The position numbers and the translations under genes are program-made. The notes under the pieces were generated by a model. That model worked only from the letters and a program-made list of their open reading frames with translations, was not told the DNA's origin and did not search any database. From CALGLS01 sp965222105 (GTDB taxonomy: Bacteria; Bacteroidota; Bacteroidia; Chitinophagales; Saprospiraceae): a DNA stretch of 64,000 nt. The stretch is taken from assembly GCA_965222105.1 (NCBI GenBank), contig CBDCTQ010000059.1:1-64000 (forward strand), read 5' to 3'. Below are positions 53,153 to 62,587 of this stretch, piece by piece. Position 1 is the stretch's first letter. The number at the start of each line of letters is the position of its first letter.

Positions 53153-54004
53153 TTAGCCTAGTTCAACGTGTTTGAAGTTGGTGACGGTTAGTTTGTCGTC
53201 GATGCTTTTGAGATATGCACCGACGGTTTGTTTGCTGTCTTTGACGTATTGTTGGTTGAGCAATGTCGATTCTTTGTAGAATTTGGTTAGTTTGCCCATC
53301 GCGATTTTTTCGAGCATGGCTTCGGGTTTGCCTTCCTGGCGGGCCTGTTCTTTACCGATCTCGATCTCTTTTTCGATGGTGGTGGCATCCACGCCGTCTT
53401 TATCGATGGCGATGGGCCGCATGGCGGCTACCTGCATGGCCACGTTTTTGGCTGGCTCCATATAGTCGGGGCCTTCCAGGTTGATGGCGAGGATAACGCC
53501 GGCGCGGTATCCCATGTGGATGTAGGGAATGACCTGGCCTTCTCCGGCAGCGGTTTCAATTTTGGCGTATTTGCTCAATTCGAGTTTTTCGCCGATGACA
53601 CCGGTTTGTTCGGTGATCTTCTCGCCTATAGACAGTTCGCTGTCAAATGGGAGCGCCAACAGTGCTTCTGCATTTTCCGGCAGGTTTTTCAATGCTATTT
53701 CAGCGATCGATTTAGTCATATCGATAAAGCCATCCGTCTTGGCCACAAAGTCGGTTTCGCAGCTCAGCCGAACGATCACACCGTTGTTGCGATTGTGAGA
53801 GGTAAGGGCAAAAACGACGCCTTCTTTGGCTTCTCGATCAGCTCGTTTGGCGGAAAGCTTCTGACCTTTTTTGCGGAGTATTTCGATGGCTTTTTCCATG
53901 TCACCGTTGGCTTCGGTGAGGGCTTTTTTACAATCCATCATGCCAGCGCCGGTGGAGTCACGTAGTTTTTTTACGTCGGCAGCAGAAATTTTTACAGTAT
54001 CCAT
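53153..54004 (-). CDS. tsf: Elongation factor Ts
   Basis: 283 residues from ATG 54004 (MDTVKISAADVKKLRDSTGAG). Exchanges GDP for GTP on EF-Tu. The conserved N-terminal T-G-A-G-M-M-D-C-K-K-A-L and the core H-x-G-x-x-G-V-like Y-I-H-M-G-Y-R-A-G-V are seen, with R-L-S-C-E-T-D-F-V-A-K. Length is typical. The gene follows rpsB by 35 bp on the same strand. Confidence 0.97.
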   Translation of the reverse strand: MDTVKISAADVKKLRDSTGAGMMDCKKALTEANGDMEKAIEILRKKGQKLSAKRADREAKEGVVFALTSHNRNNGVIVRLSCETDFVAKTDGFIDMTKSIAEIALKNLPENAEALLALPFDSELSIGEKITEQTGVIGEKLELSKYAKIETAAGEGQVIPYIHMGYRAGVILAINLEGPDYMEPAKNVAMQVAAMRPIAIDKDGVDATTIEKEIEIGKEQARQEGKPEAMLEKIAMGKLTKFYKESTLLNQQYVKDSKQTVGAYLKSIDDKLTVTNFKHVELG

Positions 54005-54039
54005 TAAGATTATTTTTTTGAATTTTTTATCAATTAGAA

Positions 54040-54771
54040 TCAATTGGTGGCAGCGGCTTCCTCACTCCCCTTGTTTTTGTTGGCCTGTCGCTCTTTGAGT
54101 CCTTCCCGGATGGCTTCGGTCATGTATTTGACGATGACGGTGATCGACTTGGAAGCGTCGTCGTTCGACGGGATGGGGAAGTCCACCGTGTTGGGGTCGG
54201 AGTTGGTATCAACCATAGCGATGGTGCGCATGCCCAATTTTTTGGCTTCCGAAAGGGCGATGTGTTCGTGCGAAATATCCACGATGAAAACGGCAGCGGG
54301 GAGCCGGGTCAGGTTGGCGATGCCACCGAGTACTTTTTCGAGTTTATTTCGTTCCCGGGTTAACGTCAGGCGTTCTTTTTTTGTTACACTGGTTAGGGAT
54401 CCGTCGGCGAGCATGGTGTCGATGGTGTTCATCTTTTTGACGGACTTTCTGACGGTGTTGAAATTGGTCATCATACCGCCGAGCCACCGTTCGGTGACGT
54501 AGGGCATCTCGACGCTTTTGGCTGCTTCGGTGATGATGTCACGGGCTTGCTTTTTGGTGGAAACGAACAAAATTTTCCGGCCTGACCGGGCAATCTGTTT
54601 GAGCGCATTACCGGCCCGTTCCATGCATTCGAGGGTGCGGTTGAGGTCGATGATGTGGATGCCTTTGCGCTCCATAAAGATGTAGGGCTGCATTTTGGGG
54701 TTCCACTTTTTTTTGAGGTGTCCGAAGTGGACGCCTGCATCGAGTAATTCTTTGTAAGTTGGATCTGCCAT
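54040..54771 (-). CDS. rpsB: 30S ribosomal protein S2
   Basis: 243 residues from ATG 54771 (MADPTYKELLDAGVHFGH); the upstream-extended frame to 54888 is leader sequence. Signature G-V-H-F-G-H and W-N-P-K-M, plus F-V-S-T-K-K-Q-A and R-W-L-G-G-M-M-T-N-F are typical S2. It usually follows rpsI directly; here IS copy 2 lies in between, leaving only 178 bp of native leader before the IS edge at 54950, so a promoter must be in that stretch or in the IS. Confidence 0.97.
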   Translation of the reverse strand: MADPTYKELLDAGVHFGHLKKKWNPKMQPYIFMERKGIHIIDLNRTLECMERAGNALKQIARSGRKILFVSTKKQARDIITEAAKSVEMPYVTERWLGGMMTNFNTVRKSVKKMNTIDTMLADGSLTSVTKKERLTLTRERNKLEKVLGGIANLTRLPAAVFIVDISHEHIALSEAKKLGMRTIAMVDTNSDPNTVDFPIPSNDDASKSITVIVKYMTEAIREGLKERQANKNKGSEEAAATN

Positions 54772-54949
54772 TTTTGATATAGTTAGCTGCCTTTCGGCAA
54801 ATACTTTCAGATTAAGGAATAAATAAGAATCATTTAAAAAATACCTTTTTGCCAGCAGGCAAGAAATCGACATTTTGCCCTCGCTCACCTCTTACTCCTA
54901 GGAGAACCCATCCCACGAAATGGCGAAATAATATTTTGAGTGTTACAAA

Positions 54950-56307
54950 CTGAGCTTACGCACTTAAAATATTTTGAAAAAAGAAAAATTTAGCATTATA
55001 GGCTATTTAGCTTAATTGGAGCCAATAGTCTATAGTTTAGAGCAAGGGCTCTATTAAAAAAACCTCAAACTTGCCAAACGAGCCTATTCCAAAAGAGGAA
55101 TGGGACTAGCCTTGCCCCACAGGTAGTGCTACTGCCCGTTTTGGTTTAAGGGTTTGAAGTTGCTTAAAAGCAGCTGTAACTGCTTTGACGTACAACTGAG
55201 TCTTGAGGGCAAAATGATTGGTCTGCTTCATTTTCGAGAGCAGTTCCAATTTAGTCCAGGCGATCATAGCCGCAAAGATATGATTGGCCTGGGAGTTCTC
55301 TGTTTTGGTAGGAGATTGTTGCAGTCCTACGTTTTGTTTCAGAGACTTGTGGAGTACCTCTACCCCCCACCTTTGATCGTAGGTTGTACAGATAGCTTGA
55401 GCAGACAAACTCATGTCGTTAGTAACCACATACAATTCGCCCTGGCTACCATCTTTGTTTTTAAAGACTTGTTTGGTCAACAAGACTGGAAAGTCCAGTC
55501 CTTTAATCCAAACGGGCAATGCCTGGTTCTTTTGTATACTTAGTTCATCGACTCTTTTGAGTTTACCCTGCAGCTTATCCTCCTTACTCAGCGCCACCTT
55601 GCGGTTGGCTACGAGTGCCGCCACAAAGTATTTTTTCAACTCGTGGTGAACAAATTTGAAGTTGTCTGCGCTGGAAAACCATGTATCCCACAGCACATAC
55701 TTGTACTTCAATCTGTTGCGACGTTGCAAAATCAAAAGTCGGGCTCTAAGCATATCGTGTTTAGATATGGGGCTACGTCTTTTCACTTTGCCGCTCTTTT
55801 TGTCAAACCAGGATTCGGTCTTACTGACCAGCTCAAAGGCTACTGGTACGGAAACATAGCTTACCTCAGCCAAAGGGCTTTGATACAGAAAATTGATAAT
55901 GTTTATGCCTTTGACATTTTTATCGCGTCCCTTTTTCGAATGGTCGTGATGCCAGCATACAATGTCATTTTCTGTTGTGTGAGGCTTGTGTTCTATTGTG
56001 TCGTCTATTTTTATCACTCCTTCGGAAGATTCAATTCGACGCACAATAGGTTTAACGCATTTCCAGTAATCCTTTTGGGTCAGTCGTTGCTGACCCAAAA
56101 ATCGGGTGATCTTGTCGTGGCTTAACGCCCCGTCCAACACCTGAGACATCCCCGTAGCCGTCGCTAACTTAAACGACGATATCAGATAGTCCGAATACAG
56201 GTCTAAAATGTGTGGGTTTTTCATTAGGCAGATACTTTTATCTACCAAAGTTAAGACTTATATCATTTTTTCTATATTTTCAAAATTTTTGGCCTGCGTA
56301 AGGTCAG
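54950..56307 (-). mobile_element. IS4-type insertion sequence, copy 2 (1358 bp), inside the ribosomal protein operon
   Basis: Same element as 2221-3575 in opposite orientation; ends CTGAGCTTACGCAC and ...AAGGTCAG. Flanking 7-mers are TTACAAA (54943-54949) and TTACTAA (56308-56314), an imperfect target duplication with one mismatch. It lies 13 bp downstream of the rpsI stop codon and upstream of rpsB, with its transposase in the same direction as the operon. Three single-base insertions relative to copy 1 lie at about 55006-55008, 55046-55048 and 55115-55118. Confidence 0.92.
55106..56224 (-). CDS. IS4-family DDE transposase (copy 2)
   Basis: Identical in protein sequence to copy 1 over its catalytic part (I-D-D-T, W-D-T-W-F, Y-x2-R-x3-E-x6-K). 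It ends early as ...V-G-Q-G because of an extra G in the run at 55115-55118. The only other coding difference seen is a silent His codon change. The start is taken at ATG 56224, equivalent to 2304 in copy 1. The short C-terminal difference is outside the catalytic core, so activity is probably unaffected. Confidence 0.92.
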   Translation of the reverse strand: MKNPHILDLYSDYLISSFKLATATGMSQVLDGALSHDKITRFLGQQRLTQKDYWKCVKPIVRRIESSEGVIKIDDTIEHKPHTTENDIVCWHHDHSKKGRDKNVKGINIINFLYQSPLAEVSYVSVPVAFELVSKTESWFDKKSGKVKRRSPISKHDMLRARLLILQRRNRLKYKYVLWDTWFSSADNFKFVHHELKKYFVAALVANRKVALSKEDKLQGKLKRVDELSIQKNQALPVWIKGLDFPVLLTKQVFKNKDGSQGELYVVTNDMSLSAQAICTTYDQRWGVEVLHKSLKQNVGLQQSPTKTENSQANHIFAAMIAWTKLELLSKMKQTNHFALKTQLYVKAVTAAFKQLQTLKPKRAVALPVGQG

Positions 56308-56320
56308 TTACTAAGAACAA

Positions 56321-56710
56321 TTATCGCTTGCTGAACTGGAAGCTCTTGCGCGCTTTGGGTTTGCCGTATTTTTTGCGTTCGACCACGCGGGCATCTCTCG
56401 ACAAGTATTTTTTGTCTTTGAGGGGTTTGCGGAACTCCTCGTTGAGTTTGACCAGGGCGCGGGCAATGCCCATGCGGATGGCTTCTGACTGTCCTTTGAA
56501 CCCACCGCCGGAGACGTTGACCTTGAGGTCGTAGATGTTTTTTTCGATCTCTACTTCATCGAAGGGAGCCGTCACGTTGGAACGGATGTGTACCTGTGGG
56601 AAATAGTCTTTCAGTTCGCGGTTGTTGATCCGTATATTGCCTTCGCCCTTAGTGAGGTAGACGCGGGCGACGGATGCTTTTCTTCTGCCGATGGCGTTTA
56701 TCATTTCCAT
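56321..56710 (-). CDS. rpsI: 30S ribosomal protein S9
   Basis: 129 residues starting M-E-M-I-N-A-I-G-R-R-K-A-S-V-A-R; initiation at the second Met (56704) is possible. Conserved A-x-G-R-R-K and the basic C-terminal tail ending K-S-F-Q-F-S-K-R, which reaches the P-site tRNA. G-G-G-F-K-G-Q-S-E-A-I-R is typical S9. It is 8 bp after rplM. The IS begins 13 bp beyond the stop, which leaves the coding sequence intact. Confidence 0.97.
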   Translation of the reverse strand: MEMINAIGRRKASVARVYLTKGEGNIRINNRELKDYFPQVHIRSNVTAPFDEVEIEKNIYDLKVNVSGGGFKGQSEAIRMGIARALVKLNEEFRKPLKDKKYLSRDARVVERKKYGKPKARKSFQFSKR

Positions 56711-56718
56711 AAATCAGC

Positions 56719-57168
56719 TTATTTAGTCGTTTTTAAAGGTTCTGGTTTTTGAGCCTGATGGGGATGCTCATCGCCAGCGTAGACGAACAGCTTTTTGTAC
56801 ATGGCCCGTCCCAGTTTATTTTTGGGCAGCATGCCTTTGATGGCGTTGCGCACGATGGCGGTGGGCTTTTTGGCCATCAGTTCCTCGGCGATGACCTTTT
56901 TCTGTCCGCCGGGATAACCGGAGTGGGAGAGGTAGTACTTTTGGCTCATTTTATTGCCGGTAAATCGCACCTTGTCGGCATTGATGACGACTACGTAGTC
57001 GCCACAGTCCACATGGGGTGTGAAGGAGGGTTTGTGCTTGCCACGCAAGACGGTGGCGATGGCCGAGCACATCCTTCCCACGGGTTGGTGGGTGGCGTCG
57101 ACGAGATGCCATTTGTGCTCGACGTCTTCCTTGCGGGCCGACTTGGTTTTATAACTTAGTGTATCCAC
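56719..57168 (-). CDS. rplM: 50S ribosomal protein L13
   Basis: 149 residues; Bacteroidota-length L13. Features W-H-L-V-D-A-T-H-Q-P-V-G-R, L-R-G-K-H-K-P-S-F-T-P-H-V-D-C-G-D and K-G-M-L-P-K-N-K-L-G-R. It opens the operon rplM-rpsI-(IS)-rpsB-tsf. The start is ATG 57168 behind a good promoter. Confidence 0.97.
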   Translation of the reverse strand: MDTLSYKTKSARKEDVEHKWHLVDATHQPVGRMCSAIATVLRGKHKPSFTPHVDCGDYVVVINADKVRFTGNKMSQKYYLSHSGYPGGQKKVIAEELMAKKPTAIVRNAIKGMLPKNKLGRAMYKKLFVYAGDEHPHQAQKPEPLKTTK

Positions 57169-57229
57169 TTTTTACGAATTTTCTATGTTGAAAAACGATA
57201 ATATTCTACTGCTTTTTGAAAAGCAGGTG

Positions 57230-57260
57230 CAAAGGTAGGCTTATTTGGGTCGAAAAACAA
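57230..57260 (-). promoter_or_regulatory. Promoter of the rplM-rpsI operon
   Basis: On the minus strand, TTG (57260-57258), a 20-bp spacer, then TACCTTTG (57237-57230), both matching the Bacteroidota consensus; the start codon is 61 bp downstream. The rest of the gap to 57485 holds a rightward -7 box TATCTTTG at 57456-57463 for the next gene and no other clear element. Confidence 0.65.
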
Positions 57261-57485
57261 GGGATTTTCAAAGAAATTTTATTTTTTGGTTGCGTAAGTC
57301 GTTGAAAAACAGGGTGATTTTCGCACAGAAACTTTTATAGGTCGTTTTTTAGCGGGCCGTTTCTACCTTACCGAGAAGCAAGACGATACTTTGTGCGTTG
57401 GCTAAGGGCTCCTATAGAAACCAGGGGATTACCTTACTCACTGTAAAAGTTTGGGTATCTTTGTGTGGTTTGATAACGAAAAACT

Positions 57486-59939
57486 ATGAAAATGAAATCA
57501 GGATTGTCTTTTTGCTTGGTTGTTTTTGCTTTGGGTTTTTGTTTTGGGCAGATTGGGTTTGAGGAGCATGTGGTTATTGATGACACTTATGCTGCTCGTG
57601 GAGCAATATCTGTCTTTGCTGCCGATTTTGATGGTGATGGCGATCCTGATGTGTTATCTGCTTCACAGTTAGATGATAAAATAGCTTGGTATGAAAATTT
57701 GGATGGTTACAATTTCGGAGTACAGCAGGTTGTTGAAACCAATCTTTATAATCCGAATTATGCTTTTCCATCGGACATAGACGGTGACGGCGACATTGAT
57801 ATAGTGGGTGGCTATCGATTTAGTGTTGCCTGGCACGAGAACACAAACGGCCAGGGCAGTTTTGGACAAGGGCAACTAATAACGACAAATATTGAAGGTA
57901 CAAGATCAGTTTTTGCTGCCGATTTCGATGGAGACGGTGATATGGATGTATTGTCAGCATCGGATATTTCTTTAGGAGATGATAAAATAGCTTGGTATGA
58001 AAATATGGATGGCATGGGGAACTTCGGGCCCCAACAAGTTATTACTTTACAGGCTGCCAACCCTAGAGATGCTTATGCTGCCGACATAGATGGCGACGGA
58101 GACATAGATGTCCTCTCCGCATCATATAACGATGATGAAATAGCTTGGTATGAAAATACGGATGGTATGGGAAGCTTTGGGGGTCAGCAAATAATTTCAT
58201 CGGAAGCAGAGGGAGCGCAATCTGTTTATGCTATAGACGTCGATGCTGATGGTGATATGGATGTTCTTTCTGCTTCCTTCAACGATGATAAAATAGCCTG
58301 GTATGAAAACATAGATGGCACGGGTGTTTTTGGAGCCCAACAAGTTATATCCTCTGGCGCGGATGGAGCAAGATCAGTTTTTGCAGTTGATATTGATAAT
58401 GATGGCGATGTTGATGTTCTTTCTGCATCAGACAAAGATCATAAAATAGCGTGGTATCAAAACATGAATGGCCTGGGCAATTTTGGAGCCCAACAAGTTT
58501 TATCCATTAATGCCGCTGATGCCAAGATGGTATATGCCTATGATGTAAATAGCAATGGCTTTTTGGATGTTCTTTCTGCCTCTCACCATGATGGTAAAAT
58601 AGCCTGGTACGAAAATACAGATGGATTGGGAAACTTTGGGGACGAACGAATTATCACACAACTTGTCATCAATAGTCCGTTGTCAATTGTAATAACAGAT
58701 ATAGACAACGATGGTTATAAGGATTTAATCTCCGCCTCCTCAAATGACGACAAAATTGCTTGGTTTAAAAACATAGATGGTCAAGGTGATTTTGGGGAAC
58801 CTCAAGTTGTAACAGTGTTTGCTGAAGGGGCAATCTCCGTTGATTTTGCAGACATAGACAATGATGGCGATAACGACCTGGCTTCTGCTTCTTGGGCAGA
58901 TAACAAAATAGCCTGGTACGAGAACACAAATGGTCTGGGCAATTTTGGTGATCAACAAATTATATCAACAAATGTTGCCATGCCACAACATGTACATACA
59001 GCAGACCTGGATAATGATGGAGACGTAGATGTTTTGTCAACTTCCTTCGACGATAACAAAATCGCCTGGTATGAAAATACCGACGGATTGGGTTCTTTCG
59101 GTCCTCAGCAGATTATTACTACGAATGCTATTGAACCTTCTGTATCTTTCACAGCAGATATAGATGGTGATGAAGATATGGATATAATCTATACTTCTTG
59201 GGCTGAAAGTAAAATAGCTTGGCTTGAAAACGTAGACGGCTTAGGTGATTTCGGGCCTCAGCAAATTATCACTACATCTGCTGACGGAGCAGTTTATGTA
59301 CAAGCAGGTGATTTAGATAATGATGGCGATGAAGATGTTGTGTCTACGTCGTTTGTAGATCATAAATTAGCTTGGTATGAAAACATAGATGGTACAGGTA
59401 CATTTGATGAACAAATTGTGATAACTTCGGCAGTCGAATTCCCAATGGCACATTACCTCACAGACTTGGATAATGATGGAGATTTAGATATATTAACCGC
59501 TTCTCAAGACGAAATATTTTGGCATGAAAACATCGGTAACGCTAGTAATTTTGATTCCCACCTAATTGTTGATGGTTTCAGTAATCAGGCAAGATCTGTC
59601 TATGCCGCCGATATAGATAATGATGGTGACAATGATGCTGTTTTTTGTTTTACAAAAGGTAATAAAATAGCCTGGTATGAAAACGCAGGTATTTCTTTTC
59701 TTAAAGAAACGCTTGAAAAACAATTCACCCTCTACCCCATCCCCACCCAAAACGCTCTAACCATCCAATCAGAAAACCCCATTGCCCAAATTGAAATCTA
59801 CAACCAACTCGGTGAAATGGTGTTGGTAAAGTCAGCACATCATACCATCGACATATCCAGCTTGCCGCGAGGCATATATTTTTGTAAAGTGGTTGATGAA
59901 AATGACAAAACCGGTATAGAAAAAGTAGTGAAGGAATAA
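57486..59939 (+). CDS. Secreted FG-GAP repeat protein (14 repeats) with T9SS sorting domain
   Basis: 817 residues. The signal peptide (MKMKSGLSFCLVVFALGFCFG) is followed by 14 repeats of about 50 residues, each with a calcium-loop D-x-D-x-D-G-D and a hallmark K-I-A-W-Y-E-N-x-D-G. Together they form one or more propellers. The last 75 residues are a T9SS type A sorting domain (F-T-L-Y-P-I-P-T...G-I-Y-F-C-K-V). It is exported to the cell surface; likely binding or adhesion. The repeats are more AT-rich than neighbouring genes, and the start lies about 22 bp from a TATCTTTG box. The repeat number may vary between strains. Confidence 0.88.
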   Translation: MKMKSGLSFCLVVFALGFCFGQIGFEEHVVIDDTYAARGAISVFAADFDGDGDPDVLSASQLDDKIAWYENLDGYNFGVQQVVETNLYNPNYAFPSDIDGDGDIDIVGGYRFSVAWHENTNGQGSFGQGQLITTNIEGTRSVFAADFDGDGDMDVLSASDISLGDDKIAWYENMDGMGNFGPQQVITLQAANPRDAYAADIDGDGDIDVLSASYNDDEIAWYENTDGMGSFGGQQIISSEAEGAQSVYAIDVDADGDMDVLSASFNDDKIAWYENIDGTGVFGAQQVISSGADGARSVFAVDIDNDGDVDVLSASDKDHKIAWYQNMNGLGNFGAQQVLSINAADAKMVYAYDVNSNGFLDVLSASHHDGKIAWYENTDGLGNFGDERIITQLVINSPLSIVITDIDNDGYKDLISASSNDDKIAWFKNIDGQGDFGEPQVVTVFAEGAISVDFADIDNDGDNDLASASWADNKIAWYENTNGLGNFGDQQIISTNVAMPQHVHTADLDNDGDVDVLSTSFDDNKIAWYENTDGLGSFGPQQIITTNAIEPSVSFTADIDGDEDMDIIYTSWAESKIAWLENVDGLGDFGPQQIITTSADGAVYVQAGDLDNDGDEDVVSTSFVDHKLAWYENIDGTGTFDEQIVITSAVEFPMAHYLTDLDNDGDLDILTASQDEIFWHENIGNASNFDSHLIVDGFSNQARSVYAADIDNDGDNDAVFCFTKGNKIAWYENAGISFLKETLEKQFTLYPIPTQNALTIQSENPIAQIEIYNQLGEMVLVKSAHHTIDISSLPRGIYFCKVVDENDKTGIEKVVKE

Positions 59940-59949
59940 ACATAACTCA

Positions 59950-60974
59950 ATGCCCAACAGCGACCCAACCGCCCCCGCCCGCAAGCAGGACCACATCGAG
60001 CTGGCCTTCCAGTCGCAGGTGCTATCCGGTGAACTCGACCGGCGGTTCCACTACGAGCCGATGTTGGGCACCCACCCGCCGAACTCCGACGCCCTGGCGA
60101 TCTCTTTTTTGGGTAAAACCCCTGAAAGTGCCCATCTGGGTATCGAGCATGACGGGCGGTACGGCTCAGGCCAAAACCATCAACCAACACCTGGCCCCGC
60201 GCTTGCCGCGACTTTGGCATGGGCATGGGGTTGGGGTCGTGCCGCGCCCTGCTATGGAGCGAGGAGACCTTTGACGACTTCAACGTGCGCCCCATCATCG
60301 GCGACGATTTACCACTGTACGCCAACCTCGGCATCGCCCAATTGGAACAACTCATTCAACAAAACGAGCTTTTCCGCGTTGAAAAACTGGTAGAACAACT
60401 CCGGGCCGACGGGCTGATCGTCCACGTCAACCCCCTCCAGGAGTGGCTCCAACCGGAAGGCGACCGGATAGAAGTCCCTCCCATTGACACCGTCGAAAAA
60501 GCAGTATCGGCTCTGCCCTTCCCCATCGTCGTAAAAGAGGTAGGGCAGGGCATGGGCTACGAAAGTTTGAAGGCACTATTTCAACTGCCACTGGCAGCCA
60601 TCGACTTTGCGGCAAGCGGAGGCACCAATTTTTCACGGCTGGAGCTGTTGAGAAGTAATGCCGCCCAACAACACACTTACAATCCTCTGGCGCTGGTGGG
60701 GCACACCGCCGCCGACATGGTCGAAATGACCAACAAAATAGTGGCCGAGCTGGGCGATAAACGCCGCTGCCATCAGGTAATTGTGTCGGGCGGTGTCCAA
60801 ACTTTTTTGGATGGTTACTATTTTATTAATAAATTAGCATTGCCAGCCATATATGGACAGGCTTCCGGGTTCCTGAAACACGCCCGAAATGACTACGACA
60901 GCTTGCACCAACACGTTTCCGACCAGGTAAAAGGGCTTGCCCTGGCTAAGGCTTTTTTGCGGGTACGTGGGTAA
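59950..60974 (+). pseudogene. fni: Type 2 isopentenyl-diphosphate isomerase, frameshifted as read
   Basis: FMN-dependent enzyme interconverting IPP and DMAPP. It starts A-R-K-Q-D-H-I-E-L-A-F in one frame. The segment K-V-P-I-W-V-S-S-M-T-G-G-T is in a second, and R-D-F-G-M-G-M-G-L-G-S through the stop in a third. Later motifs G-Q-G-M-G-Y-E-S, A-S-G-G-T-N-F-S and S-G-G-V-Q-T-F-L-D-G-Y are normal. One extra base in the AAAACCCC run at 60115-60122 and one in CCCC at 60195-60198 explain both shifts; corrected length is 340 residues, typical. It is 10 bp after the FG-GAP gene and upstream of HMG-CoA reductase. Probably intact in the organism. Confidence 0.85.
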
Positions 60975-61059
60975 ACCACAGAGACGCAAAGGCTCGAAGT
61001 AACACAAAGAGAAAATCAAGAAAAAACCTTGCAACTTTGTGCCTTCGATCCTTTGTGGT
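60975..61059. repeat. Imperfect inverted repeat between fni and mvaA
   Basis: Arms 60975-61009 and 61035-61059 pair as ACCACA...AAGG-TCGAAG...ACACAAAG with a small internal loop. It could form a hairpin in the fni-mvaA transcript or be a dispersed palindromic repeat. Confidence 0.55.
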
Positions 61060-61073
61060 CATAAAAATATAAC

Positions 61074-62438
61074 ATGAAAAGATCAATTTCCGGGTTTTCC
61101 AAAATGTCGAAACGGAAAAAGCTCAAATGGATCGTTGAAAACTTTTTCAAAGACCCGGACCACGTCATGCGCGAACTGAAAAGCTATTGGCTCCGCAACG
61201 AAGACCAGCAGCGCATCCTCGACGGTTTTAGTGAAAACACGATCTCCAACTACTACCTTCCCTATGGTGTGGCACCCAATTTTGTGGTCAATGGCAAGAC
61301 CTATTGTGTGCCGATGGTCATCGAAGAAAGTTCGGTGGTGGCAGCGGCTTCCAGTGCCGCCAAGTTCTGGATGGACCGGGGCGGCTTTCACGCCGAAGTG
61401 TTGTCGACCCAAAAAGAAGGACAGATTCATTTTTACTGGCAGGGTGATCCCGAAAAACTAAAAGCCGCCTTTCCCGACATAAAAGCCGAACTGTTGAAGG
61501 CCGACGACGAACTCACCGCCAACATGAAAAAACGGGGCGGCGGCGTCACCCACATCGCTCTGAAAGACTGGACCGATGCCGACCCCGGCTACTACCAGAT
61601 AAAAGCCGGTTTTGAAACCTGCGATTCGATGGGCGCCAATTTCATCAATTCGATCCTGGAGCAATACGCCCGGACTTTCGTCCAATTCATACAAAACGAT
61701 GAGCGATTCGTGGAAGAAGAAAAAGAGGTAGACATCATCATGGCCATCCTGTCGAATTACACACCCAAGTGCATGGTGCGTACCTGGGTGGAATGTCCGG
61801 TTGAACTACTCGGCGACAACAACGGACTGAACCCAACTCAATTCGCCGAAAAATTCCGCAAGGCCATACGCATCGCCCACCTCGACCCCTATCGGGCCAC
61901 TACCCACAACAAGGGCATTTTTAATGGGGTGGATGCTGTGGTGCTGGCCACCGCCAACGATTTCAGAGCCATAGAGGCCTGCGGCCATACCTATGCGGCC
62001 CGTACCGGCCAATACCGCAGCCTCAGCCACTGTAGCATCGAAAACGGCATCTTTCGCTTTTGGCTCGACCTGCCACTGGCCGTCGGTACGGTGGGCGGCC
62101 TTACCAAATTGCATCCCGTTGCCAAGCGGTCGCTGGAGCTATTGGGCAACCCCGATGCCAGGGAGTTGATGACCATCATAGCAGCCACGGGGTTGGCACA
62201 GAATTTTGCCGCCGTCCGCTCCCTCATCACTACCGGCATCCAGAAGGGGCATATGAAAATGCATCTGCTCAACATGCTCAACCACCTGGAGGCCTCGGAG
62301 AAAGAAGCAGCAGCAGCCGTCGACCATTTTCATGGAAAGGTGGTGTCGTTTAAAGCGGTCCGGGATTTTTTGGACAAGCAGCGGGGCGGAAAGACGCGGC
62401 CTGTAAAATCCTTGTTGGAGAATCAGAAGAAAAACTGA
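61074..62438 (+). CDS. mvaA: Hydroxymethylglutaryl-CoA reductase (class II)
   Basis: 454 residues. Reduces HMG-CoA to mevalonate, the committed step of the mevalonate pathway, in the cytoplasm. Catalytic motifs: S-E-N-T-I-S-N-Y-Y-L-P-Y-G (Glu), D-S-M-G-A-N, A-T-T-H-N-K-G-I (Lys), T-A-N-D-F-R-A-I-E-A (Asp), and K-M-H-L-L-N-M (His). G-T-V-G-G-L-T-K-L-H-P is the C-terminal signature. It lacks the membrane domain of class I enzymes. It is flanked by fni and a GHMP kinase, consistent with an operon. Confidence 0.93.
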   Translation: MKRSISGFSKMSKRKKLKWIVENFFKDPDHVMRELKSYWLRNEDQQRILDGFSENTISNYYLPYGVAPNFVVNGKTYCVPMVIEESSVVAAASSAAKFWMDRGGFHAEVLSTQKEGQIHFYWQGDPEKLKAAFPDIKAELLKADDELTANMKKRGGGVTHIALKDWTDADPGYYQIKAGFETCDSMGANFINSILEQYARTFVQFIQNDERFVEEEKEVDIIMAILSNYTPKCMVRTWVECPVELLGDNNGLNPTQFAEKFRKAIRIAHLDPYRATTHNKGIFNGVDAVVLATANDFRAIEACGHTYAARTGQYRSLSHCSIENGIFRFWLDLPLAVGTVGGLTKLHPVAKRSLELLGNPDARELMTIIAATGLAQNFAAVRSLITTGIQKGHMKMHLLNMLNHLEASEKEAAAAVDHFHGKVVSFKAVRDFLDKQRGGKTRPVKSLLENQKKN

Positions 62439-62464
62439 GAAGCTGTCTAAAATGGGACCGTGTA

Positions 62465-62538
62465 CAGAAAACCTGTGTCACTTGCCCTCTCGCACCCTGG
62501 CCCTGAAGGGAACAGCCGTGCGCTGTCACAGTTTTCTG
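62465..62538. repeat. Inverted repeat after mvaA
   Basis: CAGAAAACCTGTGTCA (62465-62480) pairs with TGTCACAGTTTTCTG (62524-62538), with bulges, around a 43-bp loop. No T-run follows, so a terminator is not obvious. Confidence 0.5.
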
Positions 62539-62587
62539 AATAGACTCTAAAATACCTTCTTTTGATAATGTGCATTAATACCAACCT

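Noticed and set aside
54772..54888. N-terminal extension of rpsB
   Set aside because: The extra 39 residues are unlike any S2 and precede the canonical MADPTYKELL start.
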